Assembly: GCA_036873135.1 (NCBI GenBank)
Contig: JAPTYO010000008.1
Location: 29,724,761-29,788,760 of the forward strand
Origin: Clarkia xantiana subsp. parviflora
Taxonomy: Eukaryota > Streptophyta > Magnoliopsida > Myrtales > Onagraceae
Length of the DNA: 64,000 bases
Direction of reading: 5' to 3'
The position numbers were made by a program, and so were the translations under genes. Positions 23,358 through 33,078 of the stretch are shown piece after piece; position 1 is the first letter of the stretch, and every line of letters begins with the position of its first letter. The notes beneath the pieces are model-generated. The model was not told the origin of the DNA. It worked only from the letters and a program-made list of their open reading frames with translations, and made no database searches.

Positions 23358-23957
23358 TGTTAAGTTCTGCGTATCGGGTCGACGGGTCGTCAATCCGAAT
23401 GACCAACTCACGGGTAGATTCCTTTCTTTCGCGATCCGATGGTCCCTTTTTGCAATCCGTTTCCTTTCACCTTCTTCGTGATCCTTCTCCACGCAGACCT
23501 GCAAGAGGGGTAAGCCGGGGGTGGTGCCGGCAAACCCTCTCTGATGCTTAAATGAGAACAATGTAGAGAGAGAAAGTAGAGAGAAGGAAGAGCTCAAATT
23601 ATGTCAGTGTTATAGTAGGGGTGGAATTCTATATTAAATGAGATTAAGGCGGTTAATGATAACGTTAACTCCTAAACGAGCATAGTTAACAAGTAATAAA
23701 GGAAATAAGCTCTTAGCAAGCATGGAGAAGATTCGTGTTATTTTCTACGTTCAAAGTGAGGTCGGGTCGTCACGAGGGACGATTTGAAGGACAGTGTTTC
23801 GGACGTCGTGAACACCCCTTGGGCGGGACTATCGCGTGTTGGAGGAACGTCAGGACCTTCGGGGTCGGACGGGAGGTCCGACCCCTAAGGATTGGGATCG
23901 GACTCGGCAAAATATCTGGGCGGGCGTTTTTGCCCTCGTTCGGGCCATTTCGCTACA
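23358..23957 (-). repeat. 5' LTR of the Tat element (600 bp)
   Basis: Bounded by TGTTAAG (23358) and CGCTACA (23957) on the plus strand, i.e. TGTAGCG...CTTAACA on the minus strand. It contains the minus-strand R-U5 signature AAGCATCAGAGAGGGTTTGC at about 23530. The primer-binding site adjoins its inner end. Confidence 0.75.
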
Positions 23958-24044
23958 GGTGACATGTTCGGGTCAAAGTTTCAAATTACAATCATTCACG
24001 GGGTAATTAAAATAATACAATCTGAATGAAAATGGGTCTAAATT

Positions 24045-24280
24045 GAGTGTATATCCATCAAACTCTTGTATTCACTAGGTGGCCACCAGCTTGATATTAG
24101 TTGAAGGTTGTGAATTCTTGTACGGATGCCTTGAAGAAGTGTTCCTATGTGGAAACTAGACAATTGGGGAATGGCAGTTGACCAAAGATACATCGTGACA
24201 ATATCATTCTTACAGGTTGATTACAGGTGGGGAATCAACGTTCCGCGGGCGCTACAACACTCCTAACAGATGAGTAGCAC
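24045..24280 (+). mobile_element. Fragment of a copia element's 3' untranslated region
   Basis: ACTCTTGTATTCACTAGGTG, ATTAGTTGAAGGTTGTGAAT and GGGAATCAACGTTC recur at 56720-56945 and 59060-59280, where they precede the polypurine tract and LTR of copia elements. Here similarity ends at GATGAGTAGCAC, directly followed by the tandem repeat array. Confidence 0.75.
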
Positions 24281-24284
24281 TTTG

Positions 24285-25075
24285 CCAAAACGGAATTAAT
24301 TGTTGACACAATGAACCCAAAATGGTCATAACACATAGGTGTCGACAATTCGAAAGAATTTAGGTATCGAAGACAAAAAAAGTCCTTAACGAAATCGATT
24401 GTCGACACAATGAACCCAAAATGGTCATAACACCTAGGTTCATCAACAATTCGAAAGAAGTAAGCCATCGAAGATTAAAAAAAACCCTTAACGAAGTCGA
24501 TTGTCGACACAATGAACCCAAAATGGTCATCACACCTAGGTTCGTTGACAATTCGAAAGAAGTTATGCATCGAAGACAAAAAAAGTCCTTAACGAAAAAG
24601 ATTGTCGGCACAATGAATCCAAAATGGTCATAACACCTAGGTTCGTCGACAATTCGAAAGAAGTTAGGCATCGAAGACAAAAAAAAAAGTCCTCAGCGGA
24701 ATCGATTGTTGACACAACGAACCCAAAATGGTTATAACACCTAGGTTCGTCATAAATTCGAAAGAAGTTAGGCATCGAACACAAAGAAAGTCCTTAACGG
24801 AATGGATTGTCGACACAATGAACCCAAAATGGTCATAACACCTAGGTTCGTTGACAATTCTAAAGAAGTTAGGCATCGAAGACAAAAAAAAAGTCCTTAA
24901 CGGAATCAATTGTCGACAACACAATGAAGCCAAAATGGTCATAACACCTAGGTTCGTCGAAAATTCAAAAGAAGTTAGGCATCGAAGACAAAGAAAGTCC
25001 TTAACTGAATCAATTGTCGACACAATGAACCCAAAATGGTCATAACACCTAGGTTTGTCTACATTTTAAAAGATG
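24285..25075 (-). repeat. Tandem array of about eight units of about 103 bp
   Basis: AATGAACCCAAAATGGTCAT recurs near 24309, 24410, 24512, 24611, 24716, 24818, 24924 and 25027, giving a mean period of about 103 bp. On the minus strand each unit reads GTCGACAATCGATT, a GACTTT tract, CTTCGATGCCTAACTTCTTT and GAATTGTCGAC. That part is shared with the array at 48.6-49.4 kb, while the rest of the unit (ACCTAGGTGTTATGACCATT) is not. Confidence 0.85.
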
Positions 25076-25370
25076 TTAGGATGTGACAATAATAAATCCT
25101 AAGACAAGAGGTTATCAGCCTTATAAGCTAGAAGGGCTATAAAACCTAACGCTTGGCAGCAACACGAAAATAAGATGGGCGTAGTCCTTAAAAGCTTAAG
25201 GAAGAGTAATCATCCTCATAAGCTAGAAATATGAAAATATTTAAGGCTTGGCGAGGACTCCAGCAAGATTATCAAAGGTGATAAGCAAAGGATCGAGAAG
25301 GAAAATTATCAAAAAAGATTTCTTTCATTGATAAACTCTAGTTTACAATAAGAAAGGAAAATTACAAAGA
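25076..25370. other. Spacer between repeat array and the antisense gene
   Basis: No gene is seen. It contains GGCTTGGCGAGGACTCCAGC-like sequence of unknown origin, probably part of the same element. Confidence 0.4.
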
Positions 25371-27497
25371 AATCTAAAGTCTAGGCGCCATCTTCGTCTT
25401 CTTTGGCTCTAAGATACTAACGGAGAAAGGCCACCTTATTGAAATCAAAGTCGGGATGAAGGGCCTTGATGTCTTCTTCCACTGACTGTAAAGAAGAAAG
25501 AACCATATCAGACGCAGCATAGGTGGCATCCTTCTAGAATTGAGGGCTGACCTTATAATCAGTGACAACTTTCTTTGGTGCGACCTTGAGCCCATCTATC
25601 TCAGTCTTCAAAGCCTCAGCTTCCCCTCGAATGGAAGTCACTTCAGCGTGGAGAAGGTATTTATTTTTAACCAACTTCTCTTGAAGTTGGCAGAACTCTT
25701 CGTTAAGAAGAAGGGAAGCCTTCAAAGCTCCCTTACAATCATGAAGCTCCTTCTCCACAGCGGCGACGACCTCAGTTAGACGAACAATGTCGTCCTTCAG
25801 CTGAGCAATTTCCTCTCGAAGGCGTTGCTTCTCTCCTTCATTCACTTTGGCTTGAAGGTCATGAAGTCTCTTTCTAGCAGAAGTTAACTCGTTAAGGAGA
25901 TCGAGGATCAACTGGGAAAACTGAAGAGATTCTCGGGACGCCTATCAAAGAATACAAATAACGTTAGCAAAAGGGTGACAACTTGAAGAATCTAAGAACT
26001 AAAGTGTCATCCTTACCTTCACATGCCTTTGAATAAAGACGCGGGTAGCTCTTTCTACCTCGTCATCGTCCATCTTAAGAGGGGATCAATCCTAAGGAGG
26101 AAATGAGGCATTCATGAGGTGAAGAGCTAGGTCACGATTAGAAATTAAATGACCTTCCTTTAACTGATATCCTCTCAAAGAGGCTAGAGGATCCCAGTTA
26201 ACATCCTCAGTAGGATCACTTGGAGTTTGGAGAAGTATCCTCCAACTGAAAGGCGGACCATCAAACCTCAAGCCTGACATTGCTTGAGGATTTGAAGTTT
26301 CAGCCACGCCTTTGCCTTTCAAATCGCCACCTACAGAAAAGAATGATAAGAATGAGCAAGGGAAACATAGGGTTTAGAGAAAATAAATAAAATTCGAGAG
26401 AAGATCTCATACCTTCAGTGGCAAAGGAAGAACTTAAATCGACAGCAGGATTGATGATGTCAGGAAGATTGGAGATAGGGTACTCGGTGACGACCCTTGC
26501 CTTCTTGGAAGTCTTGGCGGATTTGGCATCGCCCTTCTTAGAGGAAGGATCGCGGTTTGCGGGTCTCTTTTTCCTCATCTTGGGTGTCTTCTCTGTCGAC
26601 TCCCCAATGACTGCAGCGGCTTCAGCAGTCAAAGAAATGGCGGGCGACGCCCCAGGAGCATCTTTTGTAGTGCTTGATGTCGGGGCGTCCTTCGGCAGAG
26701 GAACTTTAGTTGCCGCCTGCTCACGATCATGAAAAAGTATCTTAAACATACCTACACAAAGGAAGGAGAAAAATTTAAAAACAAGTATAAAAGGCGTAAT
26801 TACCCAGCTAAGAGGAATTTCACCCAGACGGGTACGAATGTCAGCTTGAATAAGAGCATTCTTGGTGGTGTCATCGACATAATTCCAACGATAAATTTTT
26901 TTGTTAAGATCAACATGAATATTTTCTACCACTGCAAACTCTTCATCAGACAATCCATCCAGCCTAGTTACACCGACCCGACAAAAGAAATAATAATCAT
27001 TTCAATTGGCATTAAGGGACTTTAACCCTCCTACTAAAGCCCTGTTGAATTTCCAAGAAAAAGGTTGGTTGCCCTTGGGCCATCAGAGTTTAAAAGAGAA
27101 AATCCCTTTGTTGTTCCCTTCCAACTGATAAAAGCATCGAAGACCTAGAGACTGTAACGCCAACCTTGGGCGTCGCACAAGCAGCAAAAATCCACCCAAA
27201 AACGGATGGCGTTCACTGAAAGCTGGCACGGATGAACCCCGTAATGCTCACAAACCTCCAAGAGATAACGACAAAGAGGAAATCAAAGCCCCGCTAAGCA
27301 TAAACAGTGACCTCCCCTGGCGAGATAAAGTGTTGTTCATGGAGTATGTCGTCATATCTAGGCCCCTCCTCATCAATAAGATTAGCCAAGGTCACCGTCT
27401 CCTTAAAGGCCTGACTTGAAAGCCTGTTTTTCTTAGGGCTTGAGGGCGCAGGATGAAAGAAGGCATAAGAGTTACCTGGAGGAAAATCAGGTGCCAT
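25370..27497 (-). pseudogene. Antisense extra gene of a Tat element, PF04195-like with coiled-coil (copy 2)
   Basis: Start codon at 27497 (minus). The first exon includes SSQAFKETVTLANLIDEEGP. About 27290-27050 encodes LLEVCEHYGVHPCQLSVNAI, the PF04195-like core. 26953-26760 encodes WNYVDDTTKNALIQADIRT. 26730-26420 is a lysine-rich linker (KMRKKRPANRDPSSKK) that may act as a nuclear-targeting stretch. 26330-26090 holds LRFDGPPFSWRILLQ and ASLRGYQLKEGHLISNRDLA. 25911-25530 is a long coiled coil. Introns are required between these blocks and at least one stop interrupts the core in the direct frame, so it is probably decayed. The neighbouring LTR (28011-28713) and polypurine tract are on the plus strand, so this gene is antisense to its host element. 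No biochemical role is known. Confidence 0.65.
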
Positions 27498-28000
27498 GGG
27501 AGTCTTTGAAAGAGATTTAAGAAAAGATGCCTCTTCAAGGGGATCTTGTGGACCAGAAGTGGCGACTCCAACAAGGATCCTTTTCTCCGGAGAACACGTG
27601 CGTGGTGAGTTGGGATTGATAAGTATACACTATACTTGTTCGCCAGAATGAAAATTTGAGAGAAAAGAGCAAGTGAGGAATGATAGAAAGTGAACTCTAG
27701 TATTTATACTAGAGAAGGAACCGCCAAAGGGTAACTTTATAATCGTTGCGCCAATGAGGAGTCACCTCGGGTAAAACTTTTTCACGAATATTCTTAAAAA
27801 AATTACCGTTAGAGACTCTGCATACGAAGAAAGGTGACTCTTGAGCTCCCCATAATACCCCAAAGATCATGAAGTCAGAAGAAACGGTGGACGCCCCGAC
27901 TTTTGAAGAAAGGATCCCGCCAGACAATATTGAAAACGATAAGAACGATACTCGACTTAAGCCTCTTCCCTCATCAAAATAAGGGCAACGACTCAGGTCA

Positions 28001-28010
28001 CGGGGGAAAG
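28001..28010 (+). other. Polypurine tract of the Tat element
   Basis: CGGGGGAAAG immediately precedes the TG of the LTR at 28011, marking it as a 3' LTR in plus orientation. Confidence 0.7.
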
Positions 28011-28713
28011 TGTTGGGTTACGATTCAAGATAATCTAAGGTCGACAATTGGCAAGTCGGGACCATCAAATTTGGAACCATGAAGTGAAGGTCGACGACTA
28101 TTTAGATCCGAAATGAAGAGATAAAGACGAAATGTCGACACATCATTTTTAAGGAGTGGCAACATACGAGGCAACGACTAAGCAAAGGGTGACACCACTC
28201 GACAAAACTCTTTCTTTTAAGAAATTTGAAGAGGCGACGACCCATCACTTATGAAGAAACCATTCCTCTTAAGGAAAAAGGGCTAGATGGTAACCTACTT
28301 GTTACCACCTCTCTGAAGAAACCTTCCTCCTTAAGGAATGGTGATGTGGCAAGCAGTTTATATCGAATATGACAAACCTCTACTCTTAAGGACGAAACCC
28401 CTGCTTCTGCCGACTCGGGACGAAACCCCCTCCAAATGGTAGCCGCCGTTTAAAATCGGTAAAACTTCCCTATAAATACCCTCAAGTATTTCATACATTT
28501 ACACAGTATTATTCTCATATTCCATTATTGACTTAAGCTTTGGAGTGGAATCAGGGGCAGATCCTCACTCCGTTTTCAGGTTAACCCCACAAAGGTCAAC
28601 AAAGGAAATTAAGTATCTGGTGAAGTCGAGAGAGACACCTAAGAAAGCAATCTAAGGCGACTTCCTGAAATCCATTCTGAAAAGTTAGGGTCTGGCGATC
28701 CTTGATCCAACAA
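28011..28713 (+). repeat. 3' LTR of a Tat-type element (703 bp, plus orientation)
   Basis: Runs from TGTTGGGTTACG to TTGATCCAACA. It contains a plus-strand TATAAATA near 28472 and the R-region motif GACTTAAGCTTTGGAGTGG near 28532. The inverted homologue is at 44907-45641. No 5' LTR is found, so the element is truncated on its left. Confidence 0.75.
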
Positions 28714-29608
28714 CTCATAAACCATATAGATGAAATATCAAATAATAGTACAAAAAAACTCGAAACACTAAAATAATTCCATTCTAATAATACTTAATTA
28801 ATAGTATAAACATTTAAAATGATTTACTAACATGGTGATGTTTAATCAATATAAAAGGAATAGAGAAGATTAATTAATCATTTTAATTTGGTTTGATGTA
28901 TTCAATTCAATCTGAAACTAAATTCATAACTCTAACCTCCTTTCTTTATATTACCAAAATAAATAAACTCAACTTTGGGTGTTTTTGCAAAAAAAAACAA
29001 ACCGATTTTTTTTTAAACAAATTTAACTTTACTAAACATAGCAAAGTGCAAATTTTATTGGATTTTCAATTAAAAAGTGATGAAAATTAAACACGTAACA
29101 TACGTATAATGAATTTTTACATGAGCTATATTTATTTGTCAATCATGAGTCATGTGTACAAACACAATTTAATTTTTATTTATGCGGTTTCTATAAAAAT
29201 CAACATAGTTTGCGGTTTGTTTTTGTTTTTATTTGTTTTTATAATTAACCCTTTCGTTGGTTGTATGGTCAAATAATTCTCCGGCCATATTCAAGGCGAC
29301 TACTAACGTGTTTCTCCGACTAATTTTTGGTTTTGTTAATTGAGCTGGATTGGGTTTATTCAATATGAAACTTAATCATGCATGAATCTGTCTTGATCGG
29401 GCTGTATCATTCAGCCTAATGAATGACTGAATGAATGGCGACTACGTTTCTAATTCTACCCCGACAATCATCGTCCTCCACCGGCTACAATCCCCATCTA
29501 TATATATTTACTTATTTTTTAAAAAGTTAATTAATTATTATTAGTAAGACTGTATTAATTAATATTTCATAGTTTTATATATTATTTTACCTAATCATTT
29601 AATAATAA
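28714..29608. other. AT-rich intergenic sequence
   Basis: No gene is seen. One short open frame (28893-29090) is AT-compositional. Confidence 0.5.
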
Positions 29609-29742
29609 CTAGGTGCCGAACCCACGCATTGCGCGGGTGAGTTGAAAAGTAAAATGAACTTATAAAATAAAAAATAAAATGTGTGAAATGTGACTTTAAT
29701 ATGAAAAATTAATATTTTTATATAACAAAATTATAATAATAC

Positions 29743-29794
<52 letters not shown>

Positions 29795-30174
29795 ATAATA
29801 AAGCAATAGGAGAGACAAATGTCCATTTTTAGCACGACACGTTAGCATCTAGAAAGAATTTCGTGCTAACACGTCATAAATTTAATCCACTCGCAGCTTT
29901 CTTCGCCCGTTTCTTCACTTCACAATTACTGTCATTCACTTATTTGCCCGTTAATTGTCCCCTCTCATAATCTCTTCCTCTCCCCTCTTCACCTTAATTG
30001 ATATATAGATTTTGAAACCTCTATTTTTTAAGAAAAATAAATAGATTAAAACTGATTTAGTTGTATAATTGGTCAACAATGGGTATGACGTAGCACTTTC
30101 AGATGAACTCCAAATCCTGACGTGACAACTCTAGGTCCTCCCACTCTCTTTCCTTTTACTTTATTATATATAGA
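29609..30174 (-). mobile_element. Short non-autonomous Helitron (566 bp)
   Basis: On the minus strand the element starts TCTATATATAATAAAG (30174) and ends with a hairpin (ACCCGCGCAATGCGTGGGT), then TCGGCACCTAG (29609). It is inserted between A and T, as expected for Helitrons (TC...hairpin...CTAG, A|T target). No Rep/helicase is encoded. A plus-strand TCTATATAATAAAG at about 29788 is a second, inverted 5'-end-like sequence inside it. Confidence 0.8.
29743..29793. repeat. (ATCT)n microsatellite
   Basis: About 12 tandem CTAT/ATCT tetranucleotides inside the Helitron, adjoining the internal 5'-end-like sequence. Confidence 0.95.
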
Positions 30175-32214
30175 TAAATCATATATATTTTTCATCTTAA
30201 TATATGTGTAAGATAAAAAAAATCTTGATATATGTGGCTCCTTATAGTAGAAGATTATTTTTCATAAAAAATTGCAGTTTTAATATATCAATTATCGGTT
30301 TAAATATATTTGAAGTCTTGGTTTTTAAGAGACGCCAAGAAAGATTGTTGACAAAAAAAAATATAATAATTATTGGCCATTAATTTTTTAATTTTCAATT
30401 TTTATTTTTTTAAACTTAGTAGTCTCAACTATCTGAAGTGTGATTAGTTAATAAGACTTAACTTAATTCGCCTAGTTAGGGGATCCGCATAGACTTGAGC
30501 TCATGCTAGACATGGTCTAATATGAGTCTACTAACTCACATTAACCGATCAAAACTCTAGATCGGTCATGGTATCCTTAACCCGGGCTCGTACTAGATAT
30601 GATATACCCATACTAGGTGATTATGTGTAGTGTGGGCACGGGCCAAGACAAGCCCATATAACCATAACTAAGTGAATTGAGTTATGCATCGTTAAATAAT
30701 TATATTTTTTTATAATTGAGACTTCTAAAATAAATTCTAAGAAGTCACTGAGATACTAAAAATATAATATTTATTCTCTTTAAATATATTAAAAATAAGA
30801 TACATGACAAAAAAAATAGTAAAAGTAAAACACTTGTCTCGATAAATAAAACAAACTGGTCTTATTAATCACGGGACACTATTTATTTAAAAAAAAATAA
30901 CAATTTAAATTAAACACGCAGTCAATAGATGAAATGTTCACGTGCGAGCTTGAAAGTTCTCAGCTCACTGACTGACTGAACAAACGAAACAGGGAATCAT
31001 ATCACGTTTCTTCAAATTCACCGAAACCTATCTATCAGACCAAACATTTCTCGTAACATGTCATCGTCTTATTACTCCTACTTCTCACTATTTTACAATT
31101 TCAGACCAATATATATATATATCCTCCTATTTTGCATTAATGTCACAGACGAATGCAATTACTAGGTGCATAATAATTTTATGTTAAAAAAAGTTGGTTG
31201 GATAAAACCTATTTTAAATCAAACTAATAACTTTTTTTCCTAACAAAAGTGTTAAAGTAAATTTATATGTACACATAATAAATAAATACAAATATAAAGA
31301 ATATAATAAAAATTAAAATTATATTTACGCGGTCTTATATTCTAAAATCTATTTATAATAACTTTAATATTGAAAAGAATAAGAAACAACTAAGAAAAAG
31401 TGTAAAATATATAGATTAAAACCTAATTTAATAACATTGGAAAAATAAATATTAAACACGACAGTTTAAAATATTAAACAAATATAGGATTTTTTTTTTT
31501 AAATATAGTTTAATAAGTAAATGTGGGAAAGATCGTGAGACTCCGAACTATGGGTTATGGTAATTAACTTACATGCATATAAAACCAATAGGACTACTGC
31601 GCATGCGCATTATATCTTAACGAATTCCTTTGAAATTACACTTTTTTTCATAACTAAGTAAAGGACCCTATCGATTTTTTTGTAAAACATTATAAGTAGA
31701 AGATTAATATCGATCCCAACTGTAAACTAATAACACGCGCTTAATATGACTTGGGATTTTAGTTGCATCATCTGCTATGTGTGCGCGCATCACACGCTTC
31801 TATAGGTAAGGTTCTATATATCATCGTGGCTCAATTACTTACCAATTTGTTAGCTCCCATATTTATTTTATCGTTCAGCCAATTTGTTAGATTAATTTTT
31901 ATACATATATAGATATAATTTGTTAGCTCAGGTTCTAAAAGTAAACAAATTTTTAATTTGGTTAAATTTCCGTACTATCTTTGAACGGAAATGGAGATAT
32001 GGTCAGCACATACAAATATAATATGGACAATTTACCAATTGATGTACGTTTCAACGGATAGTGTATATTTTCTTCGTCCGAAAAATTTAATTGATTTATC
32101 TACTTGTAAAATGTAGTGAATTGTCTGAATGGTGAAATTTTTAGTGACAAGTTGGTAATTAACCTTAGTATCTTCATAATAGATTAAGCGGTGAAGGGTA
32201 GCGCATATATATAT
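30175..32214. other. AT-rich intergenic sequence upstream of the xylosidase gene
   Basis: No open frame or repeat that I can name. Confidence 0.5.
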
Positions 32215-32218
32215 TATA

Positions 32219-32747
32219 GGGTTAACAGGTCTTTTGGTCCATGATGTTTGACAACTTTTGGGTTTTGGTCAATGATGTTTTTTTTTACCTAGTTTTGGTA
32301 CCATATGTTTGTAGATTTTTTCTAGTTTTGGTCTAAACGTTACATTCCGTCCATTTTTTGACATGTACAAGTCACGTGATCCACCCTAAACTTTCAATTA
32401 TGTTCAATTTAGTCCCTCTAATACTTTCCTAACCTTTTTTTGGTTCAATTTAGTTCCGAAGTTTCAAAAATTTAATTGGACCTATTTTCCAATTGGGGTC
32501 AATTTTGAAACTTCGGGACTAAATTGAACAAAAAAAAAAAAGGTTAAGAAAGTATTAGAGGGACTAAATTTAAAGTTTAGAGTGGATCACGTGACTTGAA
32601 CATGTCAAAAAATGACCGGAATGTAACGGTTAGACCAAAACTAGAAAAAATCTGCAAACATATGGTACCAAAACTAGGTAAAAAAAAACATCATTGACCA
32701 AAACCCAAAAGTTGTCAAACATCATGGACCAAAAGACCTGTTAACCC
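32219..32747. mobile_element. Foldback element, near-complete hairpin (family A)
   Basis: GGGTTAACAGGTCTTTTGG at the left end is the exact complement of CCAAAAGACCTGTTAACCC at the right end. The two arms stay complementary over about 250 bp to a very short loop near 32485, where AATTGG...CCAATT is itself palindromic. TATA flanks both sides (32215-32218, 32748-32751) and could be the target duplication. It shares ACATGTACAAGTCACGTGAT and GTTCAATTTAGTCCCTC with the elements at 5088 and 42070. It ends 331 bp before the xylosidase start codon. Confidence 0.85.
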
Positions 32748-33027
32748 TATATTATATGGCTGAATTAAGATGACAATTACTAAGTGGAGCCAAACCGCCA
32801 TTGAAATAGCTTTTCAATCGGGTAGGACTGATATAGTTAGTTAGTTATATATGTACACACACCTATACATACACAATACAGCTTCTCTCTCTCTCTATCT
32901 ATCTGTTTCTAATTAATTAATTAATTAGAGCTTGGTTATTCGTCATTGACGTGGAAGGCCAATCATGGAAGACACTACTGTTGTTCACTACACTACTCAC
33001 AAGATGATCACATCCTTCTACTACTAC

Positions 33028-33034
33028 TATAAAT
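33028..33034 (+). promoter_or_regulatory. Candidate TATA box of the xylosidase gene
   Basis: TATAAAT lies 45 bp upstream of the ATG, which would give a very short leader. A TATATATG at about 32846 with the following CT-rich run (32881-32900) is an alternative core promoter giving a longer leader. Confidence 0.4.
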
Positions 33035-33078
33035 CAATCCCCCACCCCCATTAACCTTCCTTATTCACAACACCAACA

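Noticed and set aside
24285..25075. CRISPR-like array
   Set aside because: Units of about 103 bp repeat in full with no unique spacers, lie in a plant retrotransposon, and there are no cas genes; this is a tandem repeat.
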